Source: Gigaspora rosea (lineage: Eukaryota > Glomeromycota > Glomeromycetes > Diversisporales > Gigasporaceae). From it: DNA of 64,000 nt. Where the stretch lies: contig QKWP01000513.1 in the NCBI GenBank assembly GCA_003550325.1, forward strand, positions 97,184 to 161,183, written 5' to 3'. This document shows, one piece after another, positions 1-11,480 of the stretch. The position numbers and the translations under genes were made by a program. The notes under the pieces are model-generated. The model saw only the letters and a list, made by a program, of their open reading frames with translations. It was not told the origin of the DNA and made no database searches. How positions within the stretch are numbered: the first letter of the stretch is position 1; each line of letters starts with the position of its first letter.

Positions 1-775
1 TTTTTTTTTTTTTTAGAGATGTTGTATTTCAAAAAAAGACAAAGATGGGTGAAAGTTTAATCTAATGTATGAAATATAGCTTATATATACCAAACCAAAA
101 CCACTAACCAAAAAAATTTTTACTATGATGCTCAAATATAAGCTCATATAGATTATTCGGGGTCCTCTTTGATCGGTTCTATGTTATTTGTATATAAAGA
201 TTGGAACCAAAAAGACAGATTTCGAACGGTGCGTTAACTGCAGATGGATTATGTACATATATAGATTTTGAAAAGATGGTTATGATTGTTAACACCGGCA
301 TTAAAGTAAGATTTACAATTTGTAATTGAAAGTATTATTTATATTGAATATGATGCATTTGTTTAGTTCTAAGAGAAATTGACTTTTAAAACAGAATCGA
401 TTCTTAGGCTTTTGACTTAGAATGAAAATCGATTCTGAGCTATAGTTGTTTGATAAGTATAATGATTGGGCTTGAGTTGATTCTAATTCTGAATAAGAAT
501 TCTTACTCGGTCTGAACATTATAAAAAAAAAATAATAATAATAAAAAAAATTTAAATTTTAGTACAATTAATGACTTATTATTATTTTGTTGCTACTCTT
601 TAGGTTCATGCCATAAAATCGTTGAACTCGACAAAAAAAACATTCAGACTCAGAGTATATTGCCTTCGAATTCTGCACTAAAAAAATTTCAGTATTTGGA
701 ATTGATAGCAATACTCTTTTTGAAATTCATAAGTTTCCATACCCCATACAACAATCGATAAACAATGAGTTTTGT
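1..775. other. AT-rich stretch without a supported gene
   Basis: Opens with a run of T. Around 385-450 it holds short inverted copies of AATCGATTC. Around 153-172 it has ATTCGGGGTCCTC, which resembles the outer end (ATCCGGGGTCCTA) of the palindrome at 30460-30640, so a repeat end may lie here. A 68-codon minus-strand reading frame at 313-519 has no recognisable motif and skewed Ser/Asn composition; I do not treat it as a gene. Confidence 0.4.
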
Positions 776-778
776 ACT

Positions 779-1096
779 GTTGAAGGAAGAATAGAAAAGG
801 GAAAAGCTACACCAGGTCTCATGTCACTTGACTGTGATTGTCTTTTTTTTTGCTGATATTTGCTGCCATGTCAGCATATATTTCATGAACAGATGCATGG
901 TTCTACAAGATTGTTGACAAACGAAGCATGGTTGAGATTTCAACAAATGTTTGAAAATGCCGGGTTTAATATTTATACGAGTCGTGAATTAATTGAAGTA
1001 AGAAGACCCCAAAGAACCGAAGCTGAGAAGGCCGTGGAGAGTCACTATTTAGTTGTAAATGAGTTAATTGAAAGGATACATGATGCATATTGGTGA
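779..1096 (+). pseudogene. C-terminal relic of a MULE-type transposase with SWIM zinc finger
   Basis: The frame reads V-E-G-R about 18 residues before C-D-C, then L-L-P-C-Q-H-I-F-H, matching the CxC...PCxH spacing of a SWIM zinc finger as found in MULE (Mutator-like) transposases. The tail (M-H-G-S-T-R-L-L-T-N-E-A-W, later R-T-E-A-E-K-A and R-I-H-D-A-Y-W) is the type of sequence that follows SWIM in fungal MULE proteins. One in-frame TGA at 854-856 lies inside the finger, where Arg (CGA) would be usual, so the copy is dead. No ATG opens the downstream part. Upstream of 779 only vague traces are left and the catalytic core is missing. Family call confident; exact lineage not. Confidence 0.7.
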
Positions 1097-1771
1097 GTTG
1101 AAGAGAGGGGCAATTTTGCATAAACAAATGCATTTGTTCAAGAGTTGAATATGAACCTGGAGCCTGTATTAATTAAAAATAATGTAATATTAGTTTAAGA
1201 GTAGCAAGATAATTAAAAAATTTTAAATTTTATGTTTAAACTAACGAAATAATTATGTCCTGAACTATTCTCACGGCAAAGAGTATCTTTTTTAATGAGT
1301 ATTATACTTTGTTGAAAATTATCGATTTAGGGTGTTCTCAAGCACCTTACTCAATGGATCGAAAGTAAAATTTTAATTAATCGGAAATCGAATAAATGAA
1401 TTAAGTGAGTTATCATTGCGATGAACGAATCAGTAAGATACAAACCATCTTTTTTTGTCATTGATAAAGGTTGCTCAAGCATTACTTTATATTCAATCAT
1501 AATAATAAACAATAAATTCTCACCAAGTTTCAATCTGATCCAAAAAATAACTATTTTATTGATAATGCTCGAAGCTTTTAAAAAAAATGATCGATACCTT
1601 AATATGAGCATAATAAATACAACATATCTTTTAAATATTATTAACATAAAAAAAATTATTACTTTTTGTTGCTGTAAAGCAACTTTCGCTAACGATTCAG
1701 TAAATTAATTCTTTTGCTGTTGCAACAAAAAATTTAAATTGTATAATCATTAAAAGGAGAAGCCAATGCTA
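1097..1771. other. AT-rich stretch without a supported gene
   Basis: Two overlapping frames on opposite strands (1351-1647 and 1421-1708) mirror each other, consist of Ile/Lys/Asn-rich sequence and carry no motif; I see no gene. AAGAGTAGCAA near 1197 is the reverse complement of a motif near 588, a possible remnant of terminal repeats around the MULE relic. Confidence 0.35.
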
Positions 1772-1908
1772 CTAAAGTTGAGCAACTTTTTTAGCAGTGT
1801 ATTCCTTCTTCTCACATGTTGGTGCATCAGCTTTCTTTTTAGGAGCAGGTGCCTGGCCCGGTGAAGCTTGAGGAGCTTGAATTGGAGGAGTATATTGGCT
1901 TGTAGCAT
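1772..1908 (-). pseudogene. Orphan C-terminal exon, Ala/Pro/Lys-rich, unknown product
   Basis: On the minus strand an open frame of about 45 codons ends at TAG (1774-1772). It begins A-T-S-Q-Y-T-P-P-I-Q-A-P-Q, continues Q-A-P-A-P-K-K-K-A-D-A-P-T-C and ends K-K-V-A-Q-L. The composition is unlike the surrounding AT-rich DNA and the third-position bias looks coding. Upstream the frame closes at a TGA just before a plausible splice acceptor (AAAG then ATGCT), so this could be a last exon of a gene whose other exons are not visible here, or a fragment moved by a transposon. I do not recognise the protein and assign no function. Confidence 0.4.
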
Positions 1909-2164
1909 CTTTATGTAAACCTCAGAAGATTTTTAAATGCACCTAAGCTTCGACTGTCAGTTGAATAGAATTTTTTTTTTAGTTGTTTTTGATGGCATAG
2001 TGAAAATCACAATTAAAAAAAAAGGAGTATGCCAAGCATTTAATTCTATTAATATCATCATTGATGTTGATGCTTGAGTATCGTCACGATCATTATTAAA
2101 TCAATTAATTGAGATGCTTGAGAACACCCTTAATTAATAAAATAAATAAGTTTTAAATTTTGTA

Positions 2165-3260
2165 ATTTATATAAATTTGAATGGCAGCCGTTTAAGCAAT
2201 TCAATGATTTTTTTTATTTTAATCCTACACGACTGTAGAATTAAATAAAAATGATCTTAGAATTTGCTTGCAAAGATATCTTCGTTAAAGGTTTTAAAAA
2301 ATTGTGCTTCGCCTCTATTATATGAGTGTTTTAATTGCTTACCAATTTTCAACAAAGATATTATCTTTGCAAGCAAATTCTAAGAACGTTTTTTCATTTT
2401 AATTCTACAAGTCCGTAGAATTAAGGGTAGAGTGAACATAGATCATTTTTAATAGTGATCATGTTGTAATCATATGAAATCAGGTGATCGACCAATTACA
2501 ATAGTAAACAACATAGATTCAACCAATCTGAATTAATCATTTTTGTGTAACTAAGGAAAATTTGAGCCCACTTAGGAAAACTTTACAATATATAGATGTA
2601 TAATTTTTTCAAATACTATATTTATTAAAATTTTACTATTATAAAAAGAGTATTTTGTACTACGTATTATAAAATTTTTGGCTAAATTAATAACAACCGT
2701 AAAAGTTTTATTTGTAGCACATTTTGATTTTCTATATAAATCTTATTGTACCACTAAAATCATATGATAAATGATCTATGTTTACCCTACCCTTAAAATA
2801 AAAAAAAGGTCGTATAATTTGCTTAAGTGGTTGCAAAGATATCTTCATTAAAAGTTTTAAAAGATTTTTATCTTTGCTTATAGGCGTTTTAATTATTTAC
2901 CGAAGTTTGAACGAAGATATCAAGGCAACCATCGGAGTAAATTCGATATTTTTTTTTATTTTAATTCTACAAGCCTGTAGAACTAAAATAAAAAAGTTCA
3001 TAGAATTTGCCTAAGTGGTTGCAGAGATATCTTCATTGAAAGGTTTAAAAAAATTTTATTTTTGCTTCTATTTCTTAGGTGGAATAATTCTTTATCAAAG
3101 TTTGAACGAAGATATCAAAGCAACTATCTAAGCAAATTCAATGAATCTTTTTTTATTTTAATTCTACAAGTCTGTAGAATTAAAATAAAAAAAGATTCAT
3201 AGAATTTGCTTAAGTGTTTGGAGGAATATCTTTATTCAAAAGTTTAAAAAAATTTAGTTT
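2165..3260. repeat. Tandem array of alternating hairpins, about 185-200 bp period
   Basis: A short hairpin (TTTTATTTTAATTCTACA, 4-6 base loop, then TGTAGAATTAAAATAAAA) recurs near 2212, 2395, 2952 and 3150. Between successive copies lies a second inverted repeat: GAATTTGCTTAAGTGG-TTGCAAAGATATCTTC on one side and its complement on the other. After removing the MITE at 2425-2792 the period is about 185, 185 and 198 bp. Both strands can fold over the entire length. No coding sequence. Confidence 0.85.
2425..2792. mobile_element. MITE with TTAA target duplication (piggyBac-like)
   Basis: Terminal inverted repeats GGGTAGAGTGAACATAGATC (left) and GGGTAGGGTAAACATAGATC (right, complemented), flanked by TTAA at 2421-2424 and 2793-2796. 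TTAA is the target site typical of piggyBac-type transposases. Removing the insert restores the hairpin-array consensus exactly (TAGAATTAAAATAAAA), so the uninterrupted array serves as an empty site. 368 bp, no coding. A second copy is at 55179-55544. Confidence 0.9.
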
Positions 3261-3295
3261 TAAAGAAATTAATAAAATGATCGGTCCGATCTTCC

Positions 3296-3351
3296 GAGAT
3301 GTTTGACCAAGCCTCATGTCACGTGATCGAACCTGGCTTTAGACGATCCCT
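3296..3351 (-). repeat. One end of a hAT-type MITE family
   Basis: Complemented, the segment reads GGGATCGTCTAAAGCCAGGT then TCGATCACGTGACATGAGGC, closely matching the left end of the complete MITE at 23296-23580. No partner end or target duplication was found, so this is a fragment. Confidence 0.55.
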
Positions 3352-3491
3352 ATTTTTAGTAATTTTATAATTAACCTGACCTATCTATATATATTTTGGG
3401 ATCTAATAAACTAACAAAATTTAACAAAATAATATACAAAAAGGGTATAAAAAAAAGTGAAAAAAGGGTACATAAAAAAAGAGAAGAACTA

Positions 3492-3817
3492 TAGTACTGA
3501 ATAGTAAAAGACATCCACTTGTTATTTGTAAAATTTTAAATTGTTATAACTTTTTAAAAAAAATTAAATCAAAAACCCCTTTGACAAATTAATAGATTTT
3601 TAGATAAACTACATTTCTGTTAGAGAAATTTTGCTTATTTTAATTTTAAGGCACTAAAGTTATATGAGTTTAAAAATTGGCATTTGATATAAAAAAAAGA
3701 AAACATATAGGTTTTTAGCCAATCAAAATCAATTGTACAAAAATTAGCCAATCAGAATTAATTACATAAGTATTCAAAATTGGTGCCTATATGTATAAAT
3801 TGGATTGTTTTGTACTG
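3492..3817 (-). mobile_element. Tc1/mariner-type MITE (TA duplication), copy 1
   Basis: Ends TAGTACTGAATAGTAAAAGA and, complemented, CAGTACAAAACAATCCAA; both flanked by TA. The interior (GTTATAACTTTTT, AATCAAAAACCCCTTTGACA, ATTAGCCAATCAGAATTAAT) is the reverse complement of the better-preserved copy at 46627-46976. Non-coding. Confidence 0.75.
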
Positions 3818-4245
3818 TACAAAACCTAAATGAAGAACCAAATTTAAAAGAACAAGATGAAAAAGCAAAAAAAAAGTCAATGGTATAACCTATATATATT
3901 AAAAGAAAAAAAAGAAATGAGGAAAAAAAAATATTCAAGAATATTTCCCTAACAATTTCTATAGTGGTTTCTTCAAAAACCTCATGTGTTATTTATTGTT
4001 TACTTTGTTTCCAAAATATACTTATGACCTTGATTCCAATATAGTAGGTGCTTTTCCAATTTGAATAAAGTAAATACTGCTAATCTTTTAGAAAGAGTAT
4101 ACTGAAAAGCCCACTTTTTAAAATTTTAAAAAAGTCATAAGTACCAAAATTATCCACTTGTAGACTTCCTAATGAGTGTGTATTCTTCTTTATAAAATTA
4201 TAATATTTACCCAACTAAACTTCTTTTTAGAGCAGGGCTAGTACT

Positions 4246-4395
4246 TTATCTTCAGTAAGAGATAAACTCTAAGTTTGTTAGCAGACAGTCTATAAACTTT
4301 ATCTCTAAACAACAAGTACCATTCCTGCAGTAAGTAATAAACTCTAAACTGGTCAGCAGGTGGTTTATGAGCTCTACCTCTAAACGATAGGTACT
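4246..4395. repeat. 75-bp tandem duplication
   Basis: Two adjacent units share AGTAAG-ATAAACTCTAA ... TCTCTAAAC-A-AAGTACC with about 75-base spacing; each contains an inverted pair of AGAG-TTTAT type. No gene in the flanking AT-rich DNA from 3818 to 4660. Confidence 0.6.
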
Positions 4396-4662
4396 GTCTT
4401 ACAGTTTCTAGCTATTTTCTCTTCATTAGCTGCAGTTTTTATATTAAGATTTTATTATAAAAGATTTTAGATTTTTATTAGTACAAGTGATTGTCAAAAA
4501 GAGTTAAATTTTAATTTTTTTTAATTTAATATATTTTTTTTATAATTTATTTTTAAATAGTTTTTTTTTTATTTTTATTTGTTTTAATTTTTTAATATTT
4601 TTTTATTTAATTTGACTTTTTTTAATTTTATTTATTTATTAAGAAAATAACTAATGTTTACC

Positions 4663-4975
4663 ACAGGTGATTATCACTTATAATTTAAATAAATAAATAA
4701 AAATAAACAATTTTTATTAAATAAAAGTTAAATTTTTTAATGTTAGAATAAAAGTAAAGGAAATAGAGCTTTATATATAGTAAAATTTAGCAAGAAAATT
4801 TTTTTTGTATAAAAAAAAAGTAGTTTTATAGACAAGTTATAGATTAGAAGCAATTTTAGCAATTTTTAAAAATTTCTTTGTTTTTGTTACATAAAAATTG
4901 ATTTACATACCTGATCCTGAATTTTAATTAGCAAATTGACTACAAGTGATAATTACCTATAGTGTAAATTAGAAA
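4663..4975. repeat. MITE-like repeat with AGGTGATTATCACT ends, copy 1
   Basis: Left end CAGGTGATTATCACTTATA; right end, complemented, TAGGTAATTATCACTTGTAG. The interior (AAAATTTAGCAAGAAAATTTT, ACATACCTGATCCTG) aligns with 45995-46310 in the same orientation. Target duplication not resolved in the AT-rich flanks. Confidence 0.55.
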
Positions 4976-5566
4976 TATTCATTTATTAATTATTTATTTT
5001 AAATTTTTTTTTAATTTATTTTTTTAATTTATTTTTATTGTTTTATTTTTACTTATCATCATAATTTATTTTTTATTTAATTAATGATCTGCCAGTCATG
5101 TGAAGAATGATCATAGTAAAACATAATACAGATCACATATGAAAATTATATGAATCCAAAGGTGGCATGTGCCCATCTAAAAAAAATTTACTAAGTTAAC
5201 AGCATATGTTCATTAATTAAAAGTTATAGAGCTTGTTAAGACGCATCTATCGGTGGTTAGATCATTCAAATCGGCCCAGTGGATGGCGAGATATCATCAA
5301 AAAATGATTGGTCGGCTATGTAAAATCTCTATGTAAACAGTATACTTAGGCATTCCATCACATTCCATCTAATTAATGATAATTCAAGTGTTTATAGCAA
5401 TTAGACAAAACAATTTTATTATTTATTACTTCTTAGGTAATAGTTATATCCAAATATTCATTTAAATATGTGGTATACAATAAATTTTATGTTTGTTAGT
5501 AAAATAGGTTTATTCAAAAAAAAAAGATATGAATGGTATAGAGGGTTATTCTCTAGAAATTAAAAT
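4976..5566. other. Intergenic AT-rich stretch
   Basis: Poly-A/T-rich with no convincing frame, repeat end or RNA-gene signature. Confidence 0.35.
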
Positions 5567-5773
5567 GTTGAAAATTGGAGTGGCTTGACTTCTACTGATT
5601 GGGCTGGTGTACAAAGTAATAGCAAAGATGAATTGGAATTTCATATTATTCCTGCAAATTCTAAAAATAGATTTAATACAAATAATGTGTTTGTATCTAA
5701 AAGTAGAAATAAAAAGAATAACTTACGTTCTAACAATATCCGAAAAAAGTTCTTAATGCGTATCCAAAAATGA
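5567..5773 (+). CDS. Hypothetical small coding-like frame, Asn/Ser/Lys-rich
   Basis: An open frame runs from after a TAA at about 5561 to TGA at 5771-5773. It reads N-W-S-G-L-T-S-T-D-W-A-G-V-Q-S and continues with N/S/K-rich sequence ending F-L-M-R-I-Q-K. There is no ATG in frame; a TTG at 5585 is the only early near-cognate start. Codon usage is less AT-extreme than the flanks, so it may be an internal exon or a relic. Not recognised; no function assigned. Confidence 0.2.
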   Translation, partial: VENWSGLTSTDWAGVQSNSKDELEFHIIPANSKNRFNTNNVFVSKSRNKKNNLRSNNIRKKFLMRIQK

Positions 5774-6459
5774 AGATAATATCTGTTAATAATAGTAACA
5801 GTCACTATTATGATGATGATAGTAATAACATGTTCATCAATAGATCAAATAGACTTGTTATAAGTATAGACCTTTTATTTAAGAATAGATGGTTTGGGTG
5901 TTTTATATGTTGGAAACATGGTTTTTAATAATTTAATCTTCAAATTGCGAATAACATTATTGATTAAACTTTACATTTAATTTTCTAGAAAAGAAAAAAA
6001 TTATGAAAGTACAAAAGTGTAAATTTATAGCTTGTCATCTGAACATGAAAGTATGAGATAACTTTTTGATGCTATACATTCTAATTTCGGTTGCATTTTA
6101 TAATTTTGGTATGATTACCTAGGAAATTTCAAGCACCATCGGTTCCTTCAATACATTTATGATACGTAGTTATATATCGTAAGGAAAAGAGAAATGCCCC
6201 ATAGAAGACACACCACTACAAAATATTGAGCTGTCAAAATCAAGAATCTTGCTAATCACACAGAAACGAAATTAATTCTCAATACTTTAAACAATTCGTT
6301 AATTAAAGTTAAATTCATCTTGTTACGATGAAAATTTAGTTGAAGACTATGCGACTTTTTCAGGTTTGTCAATCCACGTTTTACCCTTTTGAAATTATGA
6401 TATTATTTAGCTAATATGATAAATTTAAAAATTCAATGCAAGTCAATAATATTTTTAGA

Positions 6460-6597
6460 ATGGATGCATTTAAGTGTTTGAGCGAGGCAAATTTCTTAGC
6501 ATTAGACCTTTTTGAAGGAATTCTTGAAACAGCCAGCATAGTCCAGAAATGCTTCAATTTGAAATATTTTTATAATAATGTGGATCGAAAAAGGTGA
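6460..6597 (+). CDS. Hypothetical 45-residue frame
   Basis: ATG at 6460 opens M-D-A-F-K-C-L-S-E-A-N-F-L-A-L-D-L-F-E-G-I-L and ends after V-D-R-K-R at TGA 6595-6597. Residues 8-38 have an amphipathic helical pattern (L-A-L-D-L-F-E-G-I-L-E-T-A-S-I-V-Q-K) unlike random AT-rich DNA. I do not recognise the family. It could be an exon or a relic of a larger protein; nothing in frame extends it. The rest of 5774-6837 shows nothing else. Confidence 0.25.
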   Translation: MDAFKCLSEANFLALDLFEGILETASIVQKCFNLKYFYNNVDRKR

Positions 6598-6837
6598 ATA
6601 AATTAACAAAGACCCTTTGCAAGAGCACTACGCTGGCTTTATTTAATCTTATTCGTAATAATCTTGTATCGGAAACAAAACCATTGGCAGATGCACAAGT
6701 ACACTTGTTAATTTCTTCGAACTAATAATATTAACATTAAAAATTAAATATTCGATTGAATATGATTCTAGAATTTCAAAATTTTCTCAATAATCATAAT
6801 AAAAATCATGAGATTATATTTTTTTGCAAAGCAATCA

Positions 6838-8480
6838 TTAGAGTTGCCATAGTTGCGATAGTTATGGTCTGGTTTATTTAGTCTTATATGGGTCATCCGA
6901 GTACAATCTTTACAACTGGGGTTTCAAAATTAAAACCAGAGAATCTTATTTATTTTTCATTCAGCATAGTAAAAATGCTATTTAAAAAATCCTACTTATA
7001 TTCTAAATGCGTCATTTATTTGTTGATTTTGAAACCATTAAGGTCAATTAGTCGCTTCTCCAATTGGAGCAAATATCCAATTAACTATGAGGACTAGTTA
7101 GGGTTTATGGTTTTTACAATTTACAAAACTCATGCATTTGCATGTTGTATGTATTATTACAACTGAAATCAAATTAATAAATTGAAATTATGAAAAAGCT
7201 AACAAAATGCATGCATTCTTTATTAAAATAAAACATACAGATTTTTAGAAAAATGTTTTTTTTGAATAAAGAATTTTTTAAAGCAATTTGTAATTTTAAT
7301 GGAACAAATAAAGTATAAAGAATGAAGTGTATAGTTAAACTTAAAATAGGAGTGTCAAAGTAATTTTGCTAATCGTAAATTAAATTGATTATGTGAAAGA
7401 CTATTATAAGTAAAGTTAAACCAACATAATGTTCCGCAAAGAGCATCAGCTAGTTATTGTTATTCATTAGAAATATCCAAAATAGTCAAAGTGAAATGTT
7501 TGTGCTAATGCATTCCCATCCTCACCATAAAATCCATTATTCACAATATAAAGATGTTAATGAATTATTTACTCCAAGAACCTGTAACAATGCTTTTCTC
7601 CCTTTAAGCTCAAATTGATTAAATGAAAGTTCTAAGGTAGTCAATGTGGAACATTTGCGAAGAAGATCATTTTTCCTGCATCACGGCCACAGAAATTTGA
7701 ACTAAGGTTTGGTGAAGTAAATTTCTGTTTGTTGTAAGAGCGTTCAATAAAGGTGCCAATCCTAGCCTAATATGATTCTCTGAAGATTTAGAAAGGTAAA
7801 ATCTTGTTTTCTCTAAGAGCACTTGCCAATTCGGTTGCACCTTCTTATTGGGATAAATATTATCATCTACGAATGGATTTATTCTACTAAGTTCTAAGGA
7901 TGTCAATTTTTCATTTCTTATAAAGGGCGTTTGCTAAGGTTGTTCCTTCTTCCTTTGTAAGAGAATTATTTGAAAAAGTTAAAGAAAGTAAATCCTTTGG
8001 CTATCTGAAATGTTTAGAGAGATTAAAGTCTTGTTTTTTAAAAGTATTCGAGCGAACTTTCTTCTTCTTTCTTTTCAAATCAATGATTTGAAAGATATAA
8101 AAAACGTAATGTAGTGTTTTACTAAGCACGTTAGCTAATTCTTTCTCTTCTTTAGAGCTACAAATGAAAAGATTTAACAGACGTAGAAAATCCAACGTGT
8201 TCTTTTTGTAAAGTGCGCATAGTATAATCTCCTCAATTCAGGTCTAAGCCCACGTCCATTTCTATATTTCGACTATTTTAAGCTTTTTACTGCTTCGTAG
8301 ATTAACTTAAATAAACCGTTACAAAAATCAACAGTTTTTTCTTCAGATTGAATCAACTTAATTATATTTGAATAACAGTTTTTGCTGATTTTGTGGAATA
8401 ATTTGTGATTTTTGACATTTCAGTCCCAAAATTAATGTTTGGGTTGTCAAAGTTCGATTCGCTCCATAATATTGGAACAG
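6838..8480 (-). pseudogene. Broken leucine-rich-repeat (RNI-like) gene, copy 1
   Basis: Minus strand. The start is ATG at 8467-8465 (M-E-R-I-E-L) and TGA follows at codon 7; copy 2 (14037-15955) is open at that point. LRR repeats with about 28-residue periodicity can be read piecemeal: K-K-V-Q-P-N-W-Q-V-L-L-E-K-T then S-E-N-H-I-R-L-G-L-A-P-L-L-N-A-L and T-N-R-N-L-L-H (7667-7906). Other frames give S-L-K-H-F-R and K-E-L-A-N-V-L-S-K-T at 8001-8195. There are many stops and frameshifts. Homology to copy 2 extends past the coding part to 6838 (ATCCGAGTACAATCTTTACA in both), so a whole segment was duplicated. LRR proteins of this type usually mediate protein binding; the molecular role is unknown. 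Confidence 0.75.
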
Positions 8481-8839
8481 TGATTTTACTTGGTTCACGA
8501 CTTCTAGGAGACACTAAAGTATTTTAATAATGGTAAAAAAGGTAAGAAATGATCTGATTATCTGGGATTTCTATAAGCATTTCACGTGACTCATCGTGCA
8601 ACAAGATCGACCAATAAGAGCTTAATTAACCAATTAGCATAACGTATCAATTTTCTACGTCCTTTTTTGTTCAAAGTAAATTAATTAGCTCATTTTTGAT
8701 TATGTTTCTGAATGCTCTTATTTATACAATCGCTTTCATTACCAATTTTTTTTTAACAAAAATAAAACATGAGATACCAGATATTCTCATTTTAATTTTT
8801 TTTTTATTTGACATTCGTAATTCCAATTTCAATTTTTAA

Positions 8840-11480
8840 AAGCCCATTGTGTTAGCAGCTAACTGTGCGCAATCAGGAAATAGAAACCAAAGAGAAGGCG
8901 GCATGATGATTATCTGCATTCTAATATCTGCTTCAGTAAACTAGCATTGTATCCCAGCCAGTTTCTATAAACTTCTATGCGCTTAGTTAATTGACCATTC
9001 ATAGCCAACTGAACAAGGGTCCAATTTTTCTCCTTTCCTCTAATGGCAACTGCAAGTGATCGAAACCCACAATTACCATCACTCTTTGGATTATAAATTG
9101 TTCTATGTCGTCAGCAGGAATTCGGGAACTTAATAGGATTTTTGGTTTTTGTTCTGAAAGAAAAAAAAAATTATTATACAGTCATCTCTGATATAACGGA
9201 CTCAAAAAATTTTTAATACTTCGGTAAAAAAGAGCTATAGTTTTTTAAGAAAATAGTAATCTTATATGACAAACTTTTTTTCTTCCAGAACTATTAATCT
9301 GTTATAGAAATAAGTTAACTGTTTATTATTTTTAAAATTTTTACATACCTTCAATAGGAGTTTGTAAAGAATTAGTGCTTTTTTTTTTGTTTTTTTTTCT
9401 GTTGTCTTAACTTTCTTTTTCTTTTCAGTTTGTTCTATAAGTTCTACGGCAATTGGCAATCATTTTACTCCAGAAGGACGACCCTTTCCTACAATTTTTC
9501 TGGGACTTTAATTTTAGAAAGATCAGTTACAGGAATTTCCAAAATCTCATTATGCTTTCCCAAAAGAGCTGACTTCTGTTGTTCATCCAGAAAACCTACA
9601 TATCAAGCTTTAATTTCATATAATTAGATTTGAGCAAAAAAAATTCGTCAGAATTAGGTGAAGCTGGTTCAATTATATTATGCACTTGACTATCAGAATC
9701 CAGCTGATCTCTATCAGGAAATAGTAACCATCTTGTTGGAATATTAGAAATGTTACAACACCTTTTGTTGGAAGCATGTATTTACAAGGTATGTTGTAAA
9801 TTAACACGTAGCTCACATAAACAGGCTTTATACGTGGTCACTTTAAGAAGTTCGTTCTTAATATGATTTAATGCAAATTGGACTACTTCTCCTAAGAGTG
9901 GTGCCAATCGGCTCTTATATTATGCACTAGTAAGGGATCAATACAATGCTTTCATTTTCATTTTTCCTCATTATGTAATCATAACCATCTATCCAAATAA
10001 TTGAAAGCTTTTGTCAAACTTTCAGAAGTCTCGAGCGCATGCTTTATTGCTAAGTGTGTACCTTCAACATGTTGTGTTGTCATTGCACCAAAGTGCATAA
10101 TTCTGCTTGTATAGACCACAACCCATTTTTCTTTAGCTATCATCATTCTTTAAAAATAAAGTGTTATAGAAATATGCAATTAGTGACAAGTGTTGTTATT
10201 AGGTATGTTATGGATAATAACTAATTATTCATCAGAATCTATATATGTCATATAAATTGTTGCAATTTTAATTACAACATGAGAGGGTTACAAAATTCAT
10301 AATGCAACAGCCCACACCACTAGTCATAACGTAGAGTCCTTTGTAGTTATTGGCCATAATTTAACTAATAACATAGTTTTCTTGGATATATTAGCGATAC
10401 AAATCGATTTTTAATACAAATTTTAACTTATCTTTTGTTACTGCACTAGAAAAACAAGTAACTTATAGCTTAATAAAAAAGAATTTTTATAAAATATTAT
10501 AATACTTACCTATCAAGATAAATAACTTTATCGAATGAATCATCGCTAAAATGTTTTTTTAAATTTTTTTTAAAATTATTCAAGATATGCCAGGTGCATA
10601 AAAGGTTATTAGATTTAGGAAACACTTTCCTTAGAGCACTGATAAATGCAGAGTCATTGTCTGTTACAAATACAGAGGGAAAATATCAGAGAAAATCAAC
10701 GAGGCAAGCTGTTCAATAATCCAAGAGTATGTTTTCTCAGATTCACCAGAAATCCAGGCGCCAGCAATACCAAAAGTTTGCAAGCAATTTATCCCAAGGT
10801 TACTAATTCCAACAAAGTTTAAAATGGCAACTTGTAAACATTTGTTTTGTATATTGCATCGACCAAAACCACTTCTGAAAAACCCCTTGCATTTTTAACA
10901 GATTCCTTATAACAAAAAACAAATGCTTAATTCATTCATCTATATTTATATTAATATCATTAGTATTACAACATTATATATTGAAATAATAAAACAAATA
11001 AAAAAAAAAACACCACCCTTTATAAGTTTCACAATGAACATCATAACAATAACCTCTTTCTTCCATACCAGTTATTAATGCTGCCATTGAAGCGTTTCTT
11101 CTAAAGAATTAATCTGTGCACTTAAGTTGGATATGTCTTTTCTTGTTGCAGTCAGAGTTCCATTCTCATTTTTAACAGCCTCATAAACTCTGCTAGGTTT
11201 TGCTCCAGCTTTTACCATTTTGTATGTCTAGCATCTTGTGTTAATTCACAATGTTCATAGAAAACTCATGATTAGATGATTATGTTTATTCACAATTCTA
11301 CAATACGCAATTTCAAATTAATTGGAACAGCTCTTATAATATATGGGCAATTACAGTGCTTACTCATCCTTATTCTTTGTCGTGTTTCTATTGTTAAGTT
11401 CTAAAATTTCTGGGCTGCCACCACGTTTGCATTGGATATGGAGATGGCGAGAGCCACTACTTTAATTGAAACCACAAATC
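8840..11480 (-). pseudogene. Decayed autonomous MULE: FAR1 / MULE transposase / SWIM / OTU protease
   Basis: Read right to left on the minus strand. 11250-11480: FAR1-like zinc-binding debris (R-G-G-S-P-E, N-K-H-N-H). 11160-11225: V-K-A-G-A-K-P-S-R-V-Y-E. 10840-10880: first catalytic Asp in V-L-V-D-A-I-Y-K-T-N. Then G-I-A-G-A-W-I-S-G-E-S-E. 10651-10671: second Asp in V-T-D-N-D-S. 10585-10597: C-T-W-H. About 10073: third acidic residue in Q-H-V-E-G-T-H. 9775-9825: SWIM remnant with P-C-K-Y where P-C-K-H is usual. 9469-9488: G-K-G-R-P-S-G linker. 9061-9080: OTU cysteine-protease motif D-G-N-C-G-F-R. 8850-8878: P-D-C-A-Q-L-A-A-N-T. The domain order is that of OTU-carrying MULEs. Likely introns at about 10912-11017 and from a GTAAGT donor at 10510. 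At least six stops or frameshifts; inactive. Terminal repeats not identified. Confidence 0.85.

Noticed and set aside
2165-3260. CRISPR array
   Set aside because: Repeats alternate with diverged inverted repeats, not unique spacers, and the setting is eukaryotic.
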